Positions 11,815 through 21,941 of a stretch of DNA of 64,000 nt are shown here, in pieces. Below the pieces are notes generated by a model. The model made no database searches. It was given only the letters and a program-made list of their open reading frames with translations, and was not told where the DNA came from. The stretch is from Ceratopteris richardii (lineage: Eukaryota; Streptophyta; Polypodiopsida; Polypodiales; Pteridaceae). Position 1 is the stretch's first letter; the number at the start of each line of letters is the position of its first letter. The stretch lies in contig CM035439.1 in the NCBI GenBank assembly GCA_020310875.1, positions 138,053,352 to 138,117,351 of the forward strand, read 5' to 3'. Made by a program: the position numbers and the translations under genes.

Positions 11815-12836
11815 TGTTAATCGGCCGCCGGATGGGGACATGTAAAGCGGAATCTTGTATTCGCACGCGCGAAAAGTGGTTACGCGACAGTTGTAATTTC
11901 TTATATAAAGCAATGTAAAGAGAGTCGGAGACGACGATTCTGGGAATCACCAGACTGTTCGTCTGGGTGATTGTCAGAGCATTGTTGTAACACTGTTTGT
12001 GAAATCTCTGGGTACTCTGGGTATTGTGTATGGTTCCGTATAGTGTTGTCTATTAGTACTGTGATTTACCGTAACGGGTGGTGAAGTACCAGACTGTTCG
12101 TCTGGGAGGGGGGATTTCCGCGCATTGTTGTAACGATTGTCTGTCTAAGTTTTTGAATCCTCTGAGTATTCTGTGCACCTCTGTGTCTAAGTTATCTGTG
12201 CGGGGTTGAGTTAGCGTGACGACTCGTCTGATGACTAGGTTGGGACATTGCATGTACGTGGCCGGTTAAGTTGAAATCTCTATCTCGTTCTGTCGATTGT
12301 TATAGATATTGACATGGGTGTTAGTCCATAGAGGTTCAGTAAGATCTCTCGGTGGATGGTCTGAGCCGATTATCTTGCATGATCTTATTGTTATGATCTA
12401 CTGATTAAGTGTGCAGTGATGTTGCTATACCTGTAAGGTGCGGAAATCTGTTGAGTAGAGTTGGTGTAACTGCGATACTATTCAGAGAACTCTGAGTGTA
12501 ATCGGTGATATTCGGTGTTGTGGATTAGACGTACCCCTTCGGTAAGGTGGAAGTGCTATTTAGGTCTCTCACAGTACAGTAAGGTAGGATCGGAGTAGTA
12601 AACCCTTTTAGGGTAGTCGGAAGGCTTGAACGAGTCTAATTATGAACTATAAGATTACGAGAGTAGTTGAGGTTCGATAGAGTTGGACTGCAATGCATTG
12701 TTAGGTGTAAAGTGGTTAGCCTGGGAAAATCAAGTCTAAGGGCCTCTGTTTTACAGACTCCTTCCACTCCCAAGAACCCACTTAGGCCGGTTAAACGCAC
12801 TTCTGATAGTTAGAACGAAGCGTTTAACAGTTAACA
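11815..12836 (+). repeat. G1 LTR (1022 bp), shared by two internal regions
   Basis: Starts TGTTAATC and ends TTAACA, with TATA box at 11901-11910. It serves as the 3' LTR of the upstream internal region, yet a primer-binding site and gag follow it immediately, so it is also the 5' LTR of a second copy. Confidence 0.88.
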
Positions 12837-13612
12837 CTGGCGCCGTCTGTGGGAATGTGGCATCAAGATCGTCATATGTGTGGCGGAATCGAACAACAAG
12901 ATTACCGTTCATTTGGCGAAAGTAGCAACAGAACCAGATTGTTGCAAACTTGCTGAGGAAACGTGATTATAAAATTTTAATCGATAGTGATACTACGCGA
13001 TTAGTACAAAAGATGATACATGCCGGTTACTCGATCCGGTGAAACGTATCCCAAGAACCGTCAGTCTGGAGTACCTAATGCACTAAAGACAACCCCGGGA
13101 GGTAGAAGTACAACTAGGTCTGACCCAGTTGTCAAAAAAGTCAAGAACGTCAAAAGTGATTTCGGTCATATTCCGGTGGAATATGTTTCGCCTCTGGTAC
13201 ATTCCGGTACTATTTTGACAAAGTCTATCGAAGATATAGTAACTCCAGAATCTACCAAGACGCAGTCTGAAGCTAGTTTAACAATCTTGGATAAAGATTC
13301 AAATTTGTTTACGACTAAAAACACTTTAGCCAAAGAATTTTGCGAAGGCAAAAAAACACCTTATTCTGGCATAAATTCGACACATTCCGGTGATATTTCG
13401 GTAACAGAATCACAGTTTTTCGGCGACGGTTTACCATTTTTTGGTGAATCTTCAGCCCAGCCACCGCTTTTTGGAGTAAGTTTCCCTACACTTGACATCA
13501 AGAAAGAAGGAACTTTGTTCGAAACCGATATTCGAAGTATACTGAGTAAGATCATCGAACCGAAAAGTGCACAGATCGACGATACAGATTTCGATAGTTC
13601 AGATATTAGGAA
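12837..13612 (+). mobile_element. second G1 internal region, truncated
   Basis: The primer-binding site (CTGGCGCCGTCTGTGGGAA, 12837-12855), leader and 5' gag of a second G1 copy lie directly after the LTR and end at 13612, where copia sequence begins. The arrangement LTR-internal-LTR-internal is expected from unequal recombination between LTRs or from a tandem insertion. Confidence 0.8.
13020..13612 (+). pseudogene. gag: truncated gag of second G1 copy
   Basis: Opens with ATG (MPVTRSGETYPKN) and is open for about 197 codons. It matches the N-terminal part of the upstream G1 gag, with scattered changes, up to SSDI, after which copia sequence takes over. The TRSG start is common in plant gypsy Gag proteins. 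The zinc knuckles and capsid domain are lost. It shows what the start of G1 gag looked like before the upstream copy lost its ATG. Confidence 0.8.
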
Positions 13613-14468
13613 TTGAAGTTGTTTATGGAAAGAGTGACATCTACTTGATGCAAAAGAAGTACTTGTTGGATGTTCTTTTCAGATTTGGAATGAGTGAATG
13701 CAAACCACTCACTCAACCCATGGACACAAATACAAAGATTTGTTCAAATGATGGAGAACCATTGGAAGATGTAACGACATACAGAAGCATTGTAGGATCA
13801 TTGATCTATGCAAACATTACAAGACCTGATTTGTCTTATGTTGTTGGTGTACTTTCTCAGTTTATGCAAGCCTCGACAAGTGAACACTTAAATTCAGCCA
13901 AGAGAGTGTTGAGATACATAAAGCATAGAGTTAATCATGCTTTGTTTTACAAGTTTGATGAAGAACTGAAGGTCAAAGGCTTTAGTGATGCTGATTGGGC
14001 AGGTTCAAAGGAAGATAGAAGATCAACCTCAGGTTATGTGTTCATGATAGGAAGCAAACCTATCACATGGAGCTCAAAGAAACAACCTACTGTTGCACTT
14101 TCATCTATGGAGGCTGAATATAGAGGATAAGCTTTTGCTACATGTGAAGCAATGTGGATTAAAAATCTTTTGGTTGATCTTGGAGTGCAAGTTGGAACCA
14201 TCCCTATATACGGTGATAACATGTCAAGTATTTACTTGGCAAGCAATCCTATGTTTCATGCAAGGAGCAAACACATAGAGATCCACTACCACTATGTAAG
14301 GGAGAAGGTGCTTAGCAAAGATGTGGAGGTAAAGTTCATCAGAACCAAAGAGCAGGTTGCAGATATGTTTACAAAGTTCTTGGATGCTTCTAAACTCAAA
14401 GGTTTCAAGGATGCGATAAATTTGAAGGACATGGATGAAGATAACTCCCAAATGAGCTTGAGGGGGAG
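13613..14468 (+). pseudogene. pol: copia pol C-terminus (RT end and RNase H)
   Basis: Recognisable copia blocks in order: LGIEV (13610-13624), YLMQKKYLLDVL, the YRSIVGSLIYA segment near 13783, TRPDLSYVV, then RNase H with FSDADWAGSKEDRRSTSGYV near 13980-14040, VALSSMEAEYRG near 14095, and the terminal HIEIHYHYVREKV and VADMFTK motifs. A TAA at 14128-14130 interrupts the RNase H after the EAEY motif; the frame then continues and runs into the LTR to a stop at 14569-14571. Ty1/copia is clear from the ADWAG and SSMEAEY motifs. The fragment starts inside RT and lacks Gag, protease, integrase and the RT active site. Confidence 0.85.
14458..14468 (+). other. copia polypurine tract
   Basis: TTGAGGGGGAG lies immediately before the LTR start TGTTGAAG and is the plus-strand primer of this element. 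Confidence 0.75.
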
Positions 14469-15000
14469 TGTTGAAGATAAATATACAAGCTCATTTTCAT
14501 ATGAGCCATGCTTGGATAAATTTACCAAATATAAAGATAAAGAAAAAGTGGAGGAAAAAAGGAAAAAATAATAAAAGACGAATTCTAGTCAAAATTCATG
14601 ATGAGTAAGAGATACAATATCTTGCCTTGTAGTTAGTAGCATGTAGTGGAGAAAGTGGTGAGTTAACAAGAAGGCACAAACTTCTTCACATGCTCATTGG
14701 TTATAAAAGTGAAGTGAGAGCACATTCAAAACAAGGAGAGAAAGAGGCAAGAGCTCCCAGTAGTCGGATCTGGCCATTTTGTCATTTTGGCTTCCCTTAG
14801 ACTCCTTCCAGCCGCACGTCAGTTTGTACACAGCTCTGTTGCAGAGCTCATATCTCAGTGCATATGTAACCATTTTGTGCGTTTAAACATTCATTGGAAA
14901 TCTTATCTTGTTTACTTTTTGCATATCAGATATCTCTTTGAAAGCCTATGTAATTTGTGAGATATCAATGAAAGAGTGAAGTCCAATTTTTTAGTATACA
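14469..15000 (+). repeat. copia 3' LTR, right boundary not determined
   Basis: Starts TGTTGAAGATAA after the polypurine tract. A TATA-like TTATAAAAG lies at 14700-14708. No partner LTR exists in the window, so the end given is a guess; the 183-bp repeats that begin near 14890 could lie inside or outside it. Confidence 0.5.
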
Positions 15001-15480
15001 TGTGTAGATAGGTAGTCTATTTTGGTCGGTTATGTTTCCCAATCAGAACATATCCAAATTGCATGATTTTTGTCTTGTTGGAAAGCTCTTGGCATCTACT
15101 TTCACTGTCCCAAATATCACATTGAGATCGTTTATATTCTGTGAGATATCTATCAGATAGTAAAGTCCAGTTTTATAGTGTCTTATGTGTGCAGGTGGTC
15201 TATCTTGGTGAGTTGAGTTTCCTTATCAAAACTCATCCAAATTACTTGTTTTTTATCTTGTTGGAAAGCTATTTGTGTCTACTTCTCTGTACCAAATATC
15301 TTTCTCAAAGGATATATATTCAGAGAGTTATCAGTCCGAGAGTGAAGCTCAATTCTTTAGCATATCTGTGTGGACAGGTAGTTCATATTTGACAGTTGTG
15401 TTTCCTAATCAAAACTTGTCCAAATTAAGTCATTTATAGCTTGTTAGAAATCTCTCTTTGTCTACTTTGATTGACTAAAG
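14890..15480. repeat. 183-bp degenerate tandem repeat, three to four copies
   Basis: The string CATCCAAATT and its variants ends at 15060, 15243 and 15426, exactly 183 bp apart each time. Each unit also carries TCTTGTTGGAAAGCT, a CTACTTT stretch, a GAGATATC-like stretch and AGTGAAGTCCAATT. A partial earlier unit starts near 14890. Confidence 0.75.
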
Positions 15481-15912
15481 TCTCAAGTCCATTTGAGTTT
15501 TTTATTGAGAGCAGCAAGCTATCTAAGGTGCAGATGTTTGTCCAAGTGCTAGACATACAAGGGCTCACTACACACTTCCGTTGCGCATAGGAGAACTCAT
15601 TCTCCACACATTTCACCAACCAAGAAGTCTGTGATTTTTCATCCTTTACCATTGGAATAAGTTCTATTGGAAGAGCATCTATTGGCACTAGTGCAAACTC
15701 AAAAGTATTCTCTTCCCTTTAGTTTTCCCTATGAATGCAAAAGCATTCCCTTTGAGATTCAGATAATCCCTAAGTACCCATCCTCCTAATTGATGTTTAC
15801 ACATCATGTTGATGTAACACCAACTAAGATTTTGGTACCCCAATAGGTTAGATATATCCCTATCTCCTAGAAACCGTAAAAGAGAAGAGTCATACTCAAC
15901 TCCCAGTCTCAC
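15434..15912 (-). other. unrecognised minus-strand coding-like stretch
   Basis: Two adjoining open stretches on the minus strand (15912-15688 and 15688-15434) can be read as one sequence of about 155 codons with a frame change near 15715. I cannot place it in any family. It has no zinc knuckle, protease or polymerase motif. It could be a relic of a retroelement Gag or a chance opening. Confidence 0.25.
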
Positions 15913-17859
15913 TTATGTCAATAACTAGATCATCTCATCTAGTCAAGGACCATCACTGGAACATCGTTATTGCTTCTCTCTAGAGTCTCAATGTGGGACT
16001 CAATCTAACCATCATGATTAACTGATCTCCCTCTTGTCTTTGATAGAAGAGTGTCACTACTATCTAGACAACCAAAATGAGAAAGTGTAACTCTTTGTAT
16101 GCCTCTCTCTGTAATCTCCTCTAAGGAAAAGCGCTATGGTAGTGGAATCTATTCCACTTTCCCTTTCCCTTTGAAAGAGATTTTATTGAATCCATTTTCT
16201 CTACTCATCCATAACTGAGAACACGTATATAAGTTCTCCATGTTTTCCTTCTAAAATAGTGGAGAATGAAAGTCCTATGTGAAGGAAAATTACATTGAAA
16301 AGTAGAGTAAATGAATTCCTTCTAAAATAAATGGAAAGATGTTTTCTAAACATCTCTTCTCTCTAAAGGAAAACATACTCTATTCTTCTCCAAAGAAGAA
16401 ATCGTATTTTCCTTTTCTTTTCCCCTTCAAGGAAGAGGAGCTAAAGTGGGATCTCTAAGCTAGAGTGAGATCACTCCCAAATCTCTAAGCTAATTCACTC
16501 TTTCTTCTTTCCTTAAAAGAGAAACTTATGAATTCATTTGCTCCTCTTTTCCATAACTGATGCATAATCCCTCATTATAGACATTACTATAAAGATGGAG
16601 AACAAATCTCCCATAACTAATGAAGGTGTATGTAGTGAAGAGTGGAGAAAATAAATTCCTAATAAGGGTCAAAGCCCTCTGCTAAAATGGCCAGCAATGA
16701 TATGACATGATACCATAAACACGTGTATCCATACTAAAGAGCTATCTCTGCCAACCATCCTCTGTGCATGGATCTATACAATCCAATCAAACTCATGGAA
16801 TTATCCTTCCTAAAAGCCTCAAAATGAGCATGTGGTATCAATGGTGATGAAATCACCTATCACATTCTCTACTGGAAGAATAAATCTTCCCTAAACTATG
16901 AAGGATAACTCCCAATCCTAAGGAGATGTCTACTAAGAGCTCTCCTCTCATCTAGTGAGACATGACGCCATGAATGATGAGTCCTTTTCTTCCTGGCCAT
17001 AGAAGAAGAATGCTCAAAGGGAAGTTGTTTCCATCGTCCCATACTAGTGGAACCTTCTTCCAATTCATAGTGTCATACCTACACTAAACCGAATATATAT
17101 TCCATATATATGTAATGGAATATATAGGTGGAATCTAATGAATCCCATATCCTAAAATCATGTAGGTGGACTCAGATGAGTCCCATGTCCTCGAACTAGT
17201 TAGTTTAACCCTTTCTTACTCCAAACTAACTTGTTCTTAGGTACCAAGACTTAGTCTAAGTACCTTTCTCTAGATCCCGATATACATATATGTATTGGGT
17301 ACCCCAACTATTCCTGACTAAGGGATCTATGCTCTATACCATAGAGCTAGTGCCATGCCTGTGGCCTTCCTAACAATCACTCGAATCACATAAGCACTTG
17401 TCGATGCTATCTCATGAAACCCATCTCTATGATCCTCATCTAATTGGTTTCCTTAGTAGTGAAGCATAAATGCTTCACTACTTGCTCAAGTGATGTGCAT
17501 GAGTGAACCACTCTTTGGGTATTCCTAATAATACCCCCTAGTCTCCTAATCATATTGTGAGACTCTTGTGAAGATAAGTAAATCTTCACTTCTTTGGAGA
17601 GTATCATATATGTATCTCCCGTGCCTATATGCAACTTCCTATAACCTATAGGATTGCTTGTGCACATGTTTAATGGTGAAGGTATAGCTCCTTCCCCTTA
17701 GCAATCCTACTGTCTAAATCCATAAGGATTATATGTATGGATCCTATTACTAATGAAGTTGCCTTATACATGTTATTGATGATACAACATATATTTATTG
17801 GATCCACTCTTTTTCATCATCATTAGTACCTTTTTCTACAATTCATTCAGTTTCATATA
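15913..17859. other. unassigned DNA, possibly part of a long LTR
   Basis: No coding sequence is recognised. A 38-bp direct repeat is seen twice at 17131-17206 (core GGTGGA, ATGA and TCCCAT) and an AT-rich foldback at about 17093-17128 (TATATTCCAT with ATGGAATATA). The sequence could be the upstream part of the LTR that ends near 18316. Confidence 0.4.
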
Positions 17860-18342
17860 GCACTTTTGTATAGGTGTGTGTGAGTGCACACTAGAGAATA
17901 AGTGGGATTCGTTCTCCTTGTAGTTTAGAAATCCCACATAGCATGCATTTTTCCTATCTTGTATATAAAGAGGTCACTACCTCTCATTTTGGGAGGAGCA
18001 TTCTTAGAAGTAATGAGATTATGCTAGTTTGCAGAATGCCAAGAGAGCTCTTGTTGTCGTTATGATGTGCTTGTGTATTTGTTCTTTTCTTGCCTTATGC
18101 TTGTGATGTGTTAGTTCGATGATTAGTGACGTGATTATGCATGTGATTAAGTGTGTGTATCATTAATGATGCTTTCTTCTTATCTCACGCATAGTTTAGT
18201 CGCTAATCTCGTGCTAATGAAGCGCCATCGCGTCTGTTGTATGGTTCTATGCAACGTTTGGGTCTCATGAGATGCTCTTTGGATTAATAAATATGAGTTG
18301 TGATGCTACAACATCAACAACTTTTGGTGTCGTTGCTGGGGA
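17860..18342 (+). repeat. probable end of an old gypsy LTR with decayed tRNA-Asp primer site
   Basis: A TATA box (TATATAAAG) at 17963-17971 is followed about 350 bp later by TGGTGTCGTTGCTGGGGA at 18325-18342. This is the tRNA-Asp primer site of element A (TGGCGCCGTTGCCGGGGA) with three C-to-T changes. Eight bases separate it from a CA at 18315-18316, the same spacing as in A. The left boundary is unknown and downstream gag is not recognisable. Confidence 0.45.
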
Positions 18343-20639
18343 GCATTCTCTTGTCACTTATGTGATGGTTTATGGCATGAAAGTGACGTGTATGCAAGTT
18401 TTTCATGAAGATTTTTTTAGTTCTTCATTTCATTATGCTCTTGTGAGTATGTGCGACTTGCAAGATTTTTACACACTTGTTGAGATGAGCCATTTTTGGT
18501 GTGATGAAGATCCCCTTTTTGGGCGATTAGTCTACCATCTTTGGTGATTCATCAAGTCGCAAGTAGAATAGGAGTAGCTTTTATAAATTCTTAGTTTATC
18601 ATGTTCAATTGTTTCATTAACTTTATTCATCTTTCTCTAATCATGCGTGAGTAAGTTTCCTTTTGGGGTTCTTCTACAAAAATCAATGGAGTGTGGCTCA
18701 TGATTGGTATCATCAAACTTCTATAAGAAGAAGAGAACACAAGGATTTAGCACAAGGGAGCAAATAAAGGTATGAGTTTTTTATTTTTTCATCCACTTAC
18801 ACATGCAATTTTGAGGTTAAAATGAGAAAACAATCTTTCTCCCTCCCTAAGAACAAACTTGAATCCGTATCCTATTCCTTGATCCCTCACATGACTATGA
18901 ACTCTTATCTCCTTCACTCTAGTATATGAACAGAGATTCGGTGTCAAACCGATTTACACACCAATAGGAAAAGAATGATTAGAGAGGTGGTAGGTAGGAG
19001 AAGAAGAGAGACGAATTATCCAGCTCATTTCACTCCTCAATATGTGGCTTGAGAAGATGTGCATTCTCCTAGATAAGCTCATTTTGTTCCTCAGTTATTG
19101 AATGAAGGAAAAAATGAAAGTATTGTGCACAAATCAAGGAAAACCTGTTCAATGTCAAGACTAAGCAATAGAATCAAGAGGCTAAGGATACAAAATCAAG
19201 GTGGGGATGGCCATCGGTGGGCCACAAAAGTGGAGTGAGATCCTCAAAACGGGCTACTAGAAGGGTGGGGCATGTTGTTGTAGCAAGGGTAGCAGCAGAT
19301 GGTCCTCGGAATATGCAAGACTGGAAGAGATGTGTGTTGCATGCTCACGAAGGTAAGAGATGGATGTTGGATGCTCAGGAATCGAAGAGATGGGGCTGCA
19401 GGAGGGAGGATGAGAGCCATGGATCTCCAGATCATAGGTAACAGTTGCAAAGCAAGATGAGTGGGAAAGATTTTTGATGGATATGTAGAGGCATGGCTGA
19501 AGTTTGCTTAAGTTGAGGCCTCTATGGGCATCAACGCACCGAATCTAAGAGTGGTGGCACATGTTGCTGCCAAGAAAAAAAGGAATAGCCAACAGGGAAA
19601 CTTGTCGCAAATGATGCTTAGCCACATGCTAAAGTTCATTAGCATTGTACAACAACAAAGAGCTGCCATTATTTTGGATCACAGACTTTCAAGTGTTCTT
19701 TCAAACAGAAAGTTGAGCATCTGATCATATTCGTAATTGGGCATTTGGGTTTTCGATCGGTTTCTATTAGGTTTTTGAGGATGAACTCTCAAAGGGGGAA
19801 GAGGATGAAATTGCTAATGAATAGATGGAGGAAAAGGCAATGGCTGGAATCACATTTCTACATATTCCTGAGCATTGGAAGAAGACTATGGTCAACAAGC
19901 AAGCCACATACTTTTACACCTCGTTTCATCACATGATACCCCCCTTCGGAGTGCTTCACGTGATCCCTAGTTGACAAGAACTAGGGCAAACCATGTGGGG
20001 CTAGAGTTATTCTGAAGCAAGGAACTTTGAATATTCGGTTGCTCCTAGCAATAGATAGTTAACAGATTCAAATGCAAGATTTATTCCTACAAAGGTGCAA
20101 GCGAAGATCCCGCTAGAATCGTCAGCAAATTGGTGCTGCAAGGATAGATACATTACAACCTACAAGTCTCTTATTGGCCAAACCTAGAGTGCACCTGACA
20201 GATAGGGAATTGTTGCAGCTAAAAAAGGAGGTGTCCAATGAGAAGCGGTCCAAAGATGTCTACACTGGTACTTCACTCGAAATAGAAGATAGTCTTGAAA
20301 TTTTTGCATAGAACACGATGTTGTCCCTTCAGAAAAGCAAGAGATGCCTCTAATCATCAATTAAACTCTAGGGGTTTTTGGTCCTAAAGATTAATTCCCT
20401 TAGATGCCCTAAGGAAAATGTTGGGTAAATTTTTTTTTTGGGATCAATGTATTGACGAAAGTGGAACTAGACTTAAGTACATATTGTATTTAGTTATCAT
20501 TTGCATGTTATTACCTACAACAGAGTTTCCACAATACCAGCTCACGAATGAATGTGTACTCACCTCCCAGCCATATGCCTCTATATATAGCTACTTGAAT
20601 CAACAAGTACCACAAACGTAACTAAAGTCCACAAGTGCA
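18343..20639. other. unassigned DNA, no gene recognised
   Basis: Short open stretches occur but none shows a family motif, and stops are frequent. It may be the eroded internal part of the element whose LTR ends near 18316. A run of ten T lies at 20430-20439. Confidence 0.4.
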
Positions 20640-20740
20640 TGTGCAATCTCCTCCACTCCTTTGATACCTTCCACTAGAGTTGACTAGTCGAGTGATCTCG
20701 TCCACTGCTTTAGTACCTTCCACTAGAGTCCACTAGTGGT
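20640..20740. repeat. duplicated 53-bp segment
   Basis: ACCTTCCACTAGAGT occurs twice, about 53 bp apart, near 20666 and 20719, with similar flanks (CTCCACTCCTTTGAT and GTCCACTGCTTTAGT). It adjoins the end of the minus-strand gypsy fragment. Confidence 0.5.
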
Positions 20741-21410
20741 GGTTGTACTTGCCACTTGAGTAAGGCATTCAAAAAGTACTTGATTTCGTATGTCCGAAAG
20801 ACTTGGAACACAAACCTTACCTTTATAAAGCAAATATTCGTCTTGGACAGAATAGTGTTTAAACTTTCCCTATGAAGTACTTGCTTCATTTGTTTGAGCT
20901 TGTTTAGCTGCCTTCCATGCTTGACTGTAGCTTGGATCTTCTTTACAACTTCCTTTAGAAGTTGAAATAAATTCACTTTGAATTTGTACAAATGTCAAGT
21001 TGTTTAGCATAGGCATCCGACTTAAGGCATCTGCCACTACATTGAACTTTCCTTTCTTGTACCTTAGTTCATGATCAAACTCTTGCAACTGTTTGGCCCA
21101 TCTAGCTTTTCTACCTCTTAAATCCGGTTGGTTTGCAAACCACTTGATGCTCTCTTGATCAAAGAATATGGTTAAATTTGATCCATACAGGTAATGGTGC
21201 CATTTCTTCAGAGCATTTATTATAGCGAACATCTCTCGCTCATAGGTAGAATAGTTTTGCTGAGAAGGACTTAGCTTTCTACTTTCCAAAGTTATTGGTC
21301 AACCTTCTTGGCTTAGTATTGCTCCTACTGCAGATGAACTTGCATTTGTTTCTAATTGGAAAGGTGTATTTAGGTCTAGTATTTGTAGAACCGGTAATTG
21401 CAAAGTTTGG
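20740..21410 (-). pseudogene. pol: gypsy RNase H and integrase start, fragment
   Basis: Read on the minus strand, the RNase H begins near 21400 with FQLETNASSSAVGAILSQ, has a stop, and continues as ESRKLSPSQQNYSTYERE (ends near 21230). It reaches KGKFNVVADALSRMP near 21000. A frame change then leads to LYKGKVCVPSLSDIRNQVL near 20790, the segment that precedes the integrase zinc domain. The style (YEREMFAI, NVVADALSRMP) is that of a chromovirus-like gypsy element and differs from A, B, C and G1. Both ends are cut: by unassigned DNA on the left and by B gag on the right. Confidence 0.75.
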
Positions 21411-21429
21411 AAAAGGAGCCAACTCCCAG

Positions 21430-21935
21430 GCTAAGGAGAAGGCAAGTGATAGAATAAGCATTCCTCCCAAGGAAACTTATGTGCCTAACTCCATTGAACC
21501 AGACACCTCTTCTCAGAATTCTTGCGAGAGATTCAAGAAGAGAAATGGGCTAAAGAGAGTGAAGTTCCTCCTCCCATTGAACTTGTGGATGACACACACG
21601 ATCAATTCCCACAAGACCTTCCTTCCATTCCATTTATGGAGAGCAGGAGAGTGCCCAATCTCAAAAGAGATTAGACTTCGAGTCTAATTCTTTACAGGAA
21701 CTACCCCATTTCAAAGGCCCATGGGAAGCAAAGTCCACTTATATGAGAGCACCTACAGTCATGGTAAGAAACGAAGATTCAGTCATACCTAGGAACACGG
21801 AGGTAGTGAAAGAACACTAAGGTGCAGTGCAATCTCACTTTAGAAGAACTACTCAAGGTTAGGCCAGAGCTATGGAAACATGTAGCCAAACAAGTACCAG
21901 AGGTAGCAAAACCTCGTTCCTAGGTAGGATCCCAG
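21430..21935 (+). pseudogene. gag: B gag, C-terminal remnant
   Basis: Similarity to the last part of A Gag begins near 21475 (TYVPNS against AYVPNS). It goes on with EFLREIQEEKWAKE near 21520, DQFPQDLPSIP near 21600, and LDFESNSLQELPHF near 21673. At least two frame changes and a stop near 21904 break it. The capsid domain and zinc knuckles are absent. Confidence 0.75.
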
Positions 21936-21941
21936 AGAACA

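Larger units (their letters stand above)
5523..12836 (+). mobile_element. Ty3/gypsy element G1 with two LTRs, internally deleted
   Basis: Two related LTRs (5523-6556 and 11815-12836) flank gag, protease, RT, a truncated RNase H and a coiled-coil reading frame. The GGSG-type protease motif and the primer-site sequence suggest the OTA group (Tat-like). Integrase and most of RNase H are missing. The LTRs differ by roughly 25 substitutions, mostly transitions, and one 11-12 bp indel, so this copy is much older than elements A and C. A second G1 internal region follows the right LTR directly, so no target duplication can be recognised. Confidence 0.85.
13613..15000 (+). mobile_element. Ty1/copia element, 3' fragment
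   Basis: The end of copia pol (RT thumb and RNase H), a polypurine tract and the start of a 3' LTR are present. Everything 5' is missing. The left junction with G1 gag is at 13607-13613, where both elements share GATATT. The right end is not defined because no second LTR is available. Confidence 0.75.

Noticed and set aside
18693..18710. Copia-like primer site (TTGGTATCATC).
   Set aside because: Only nine bases match the initiator-Met primer site and no LTR end precedes it.
19217..19936. Short plus-strand open stretches of 60-75 codons.
   Set aside because: No motif or conservation, and overlapping opposite-strand openings of equal length. They are most likely chance openings.
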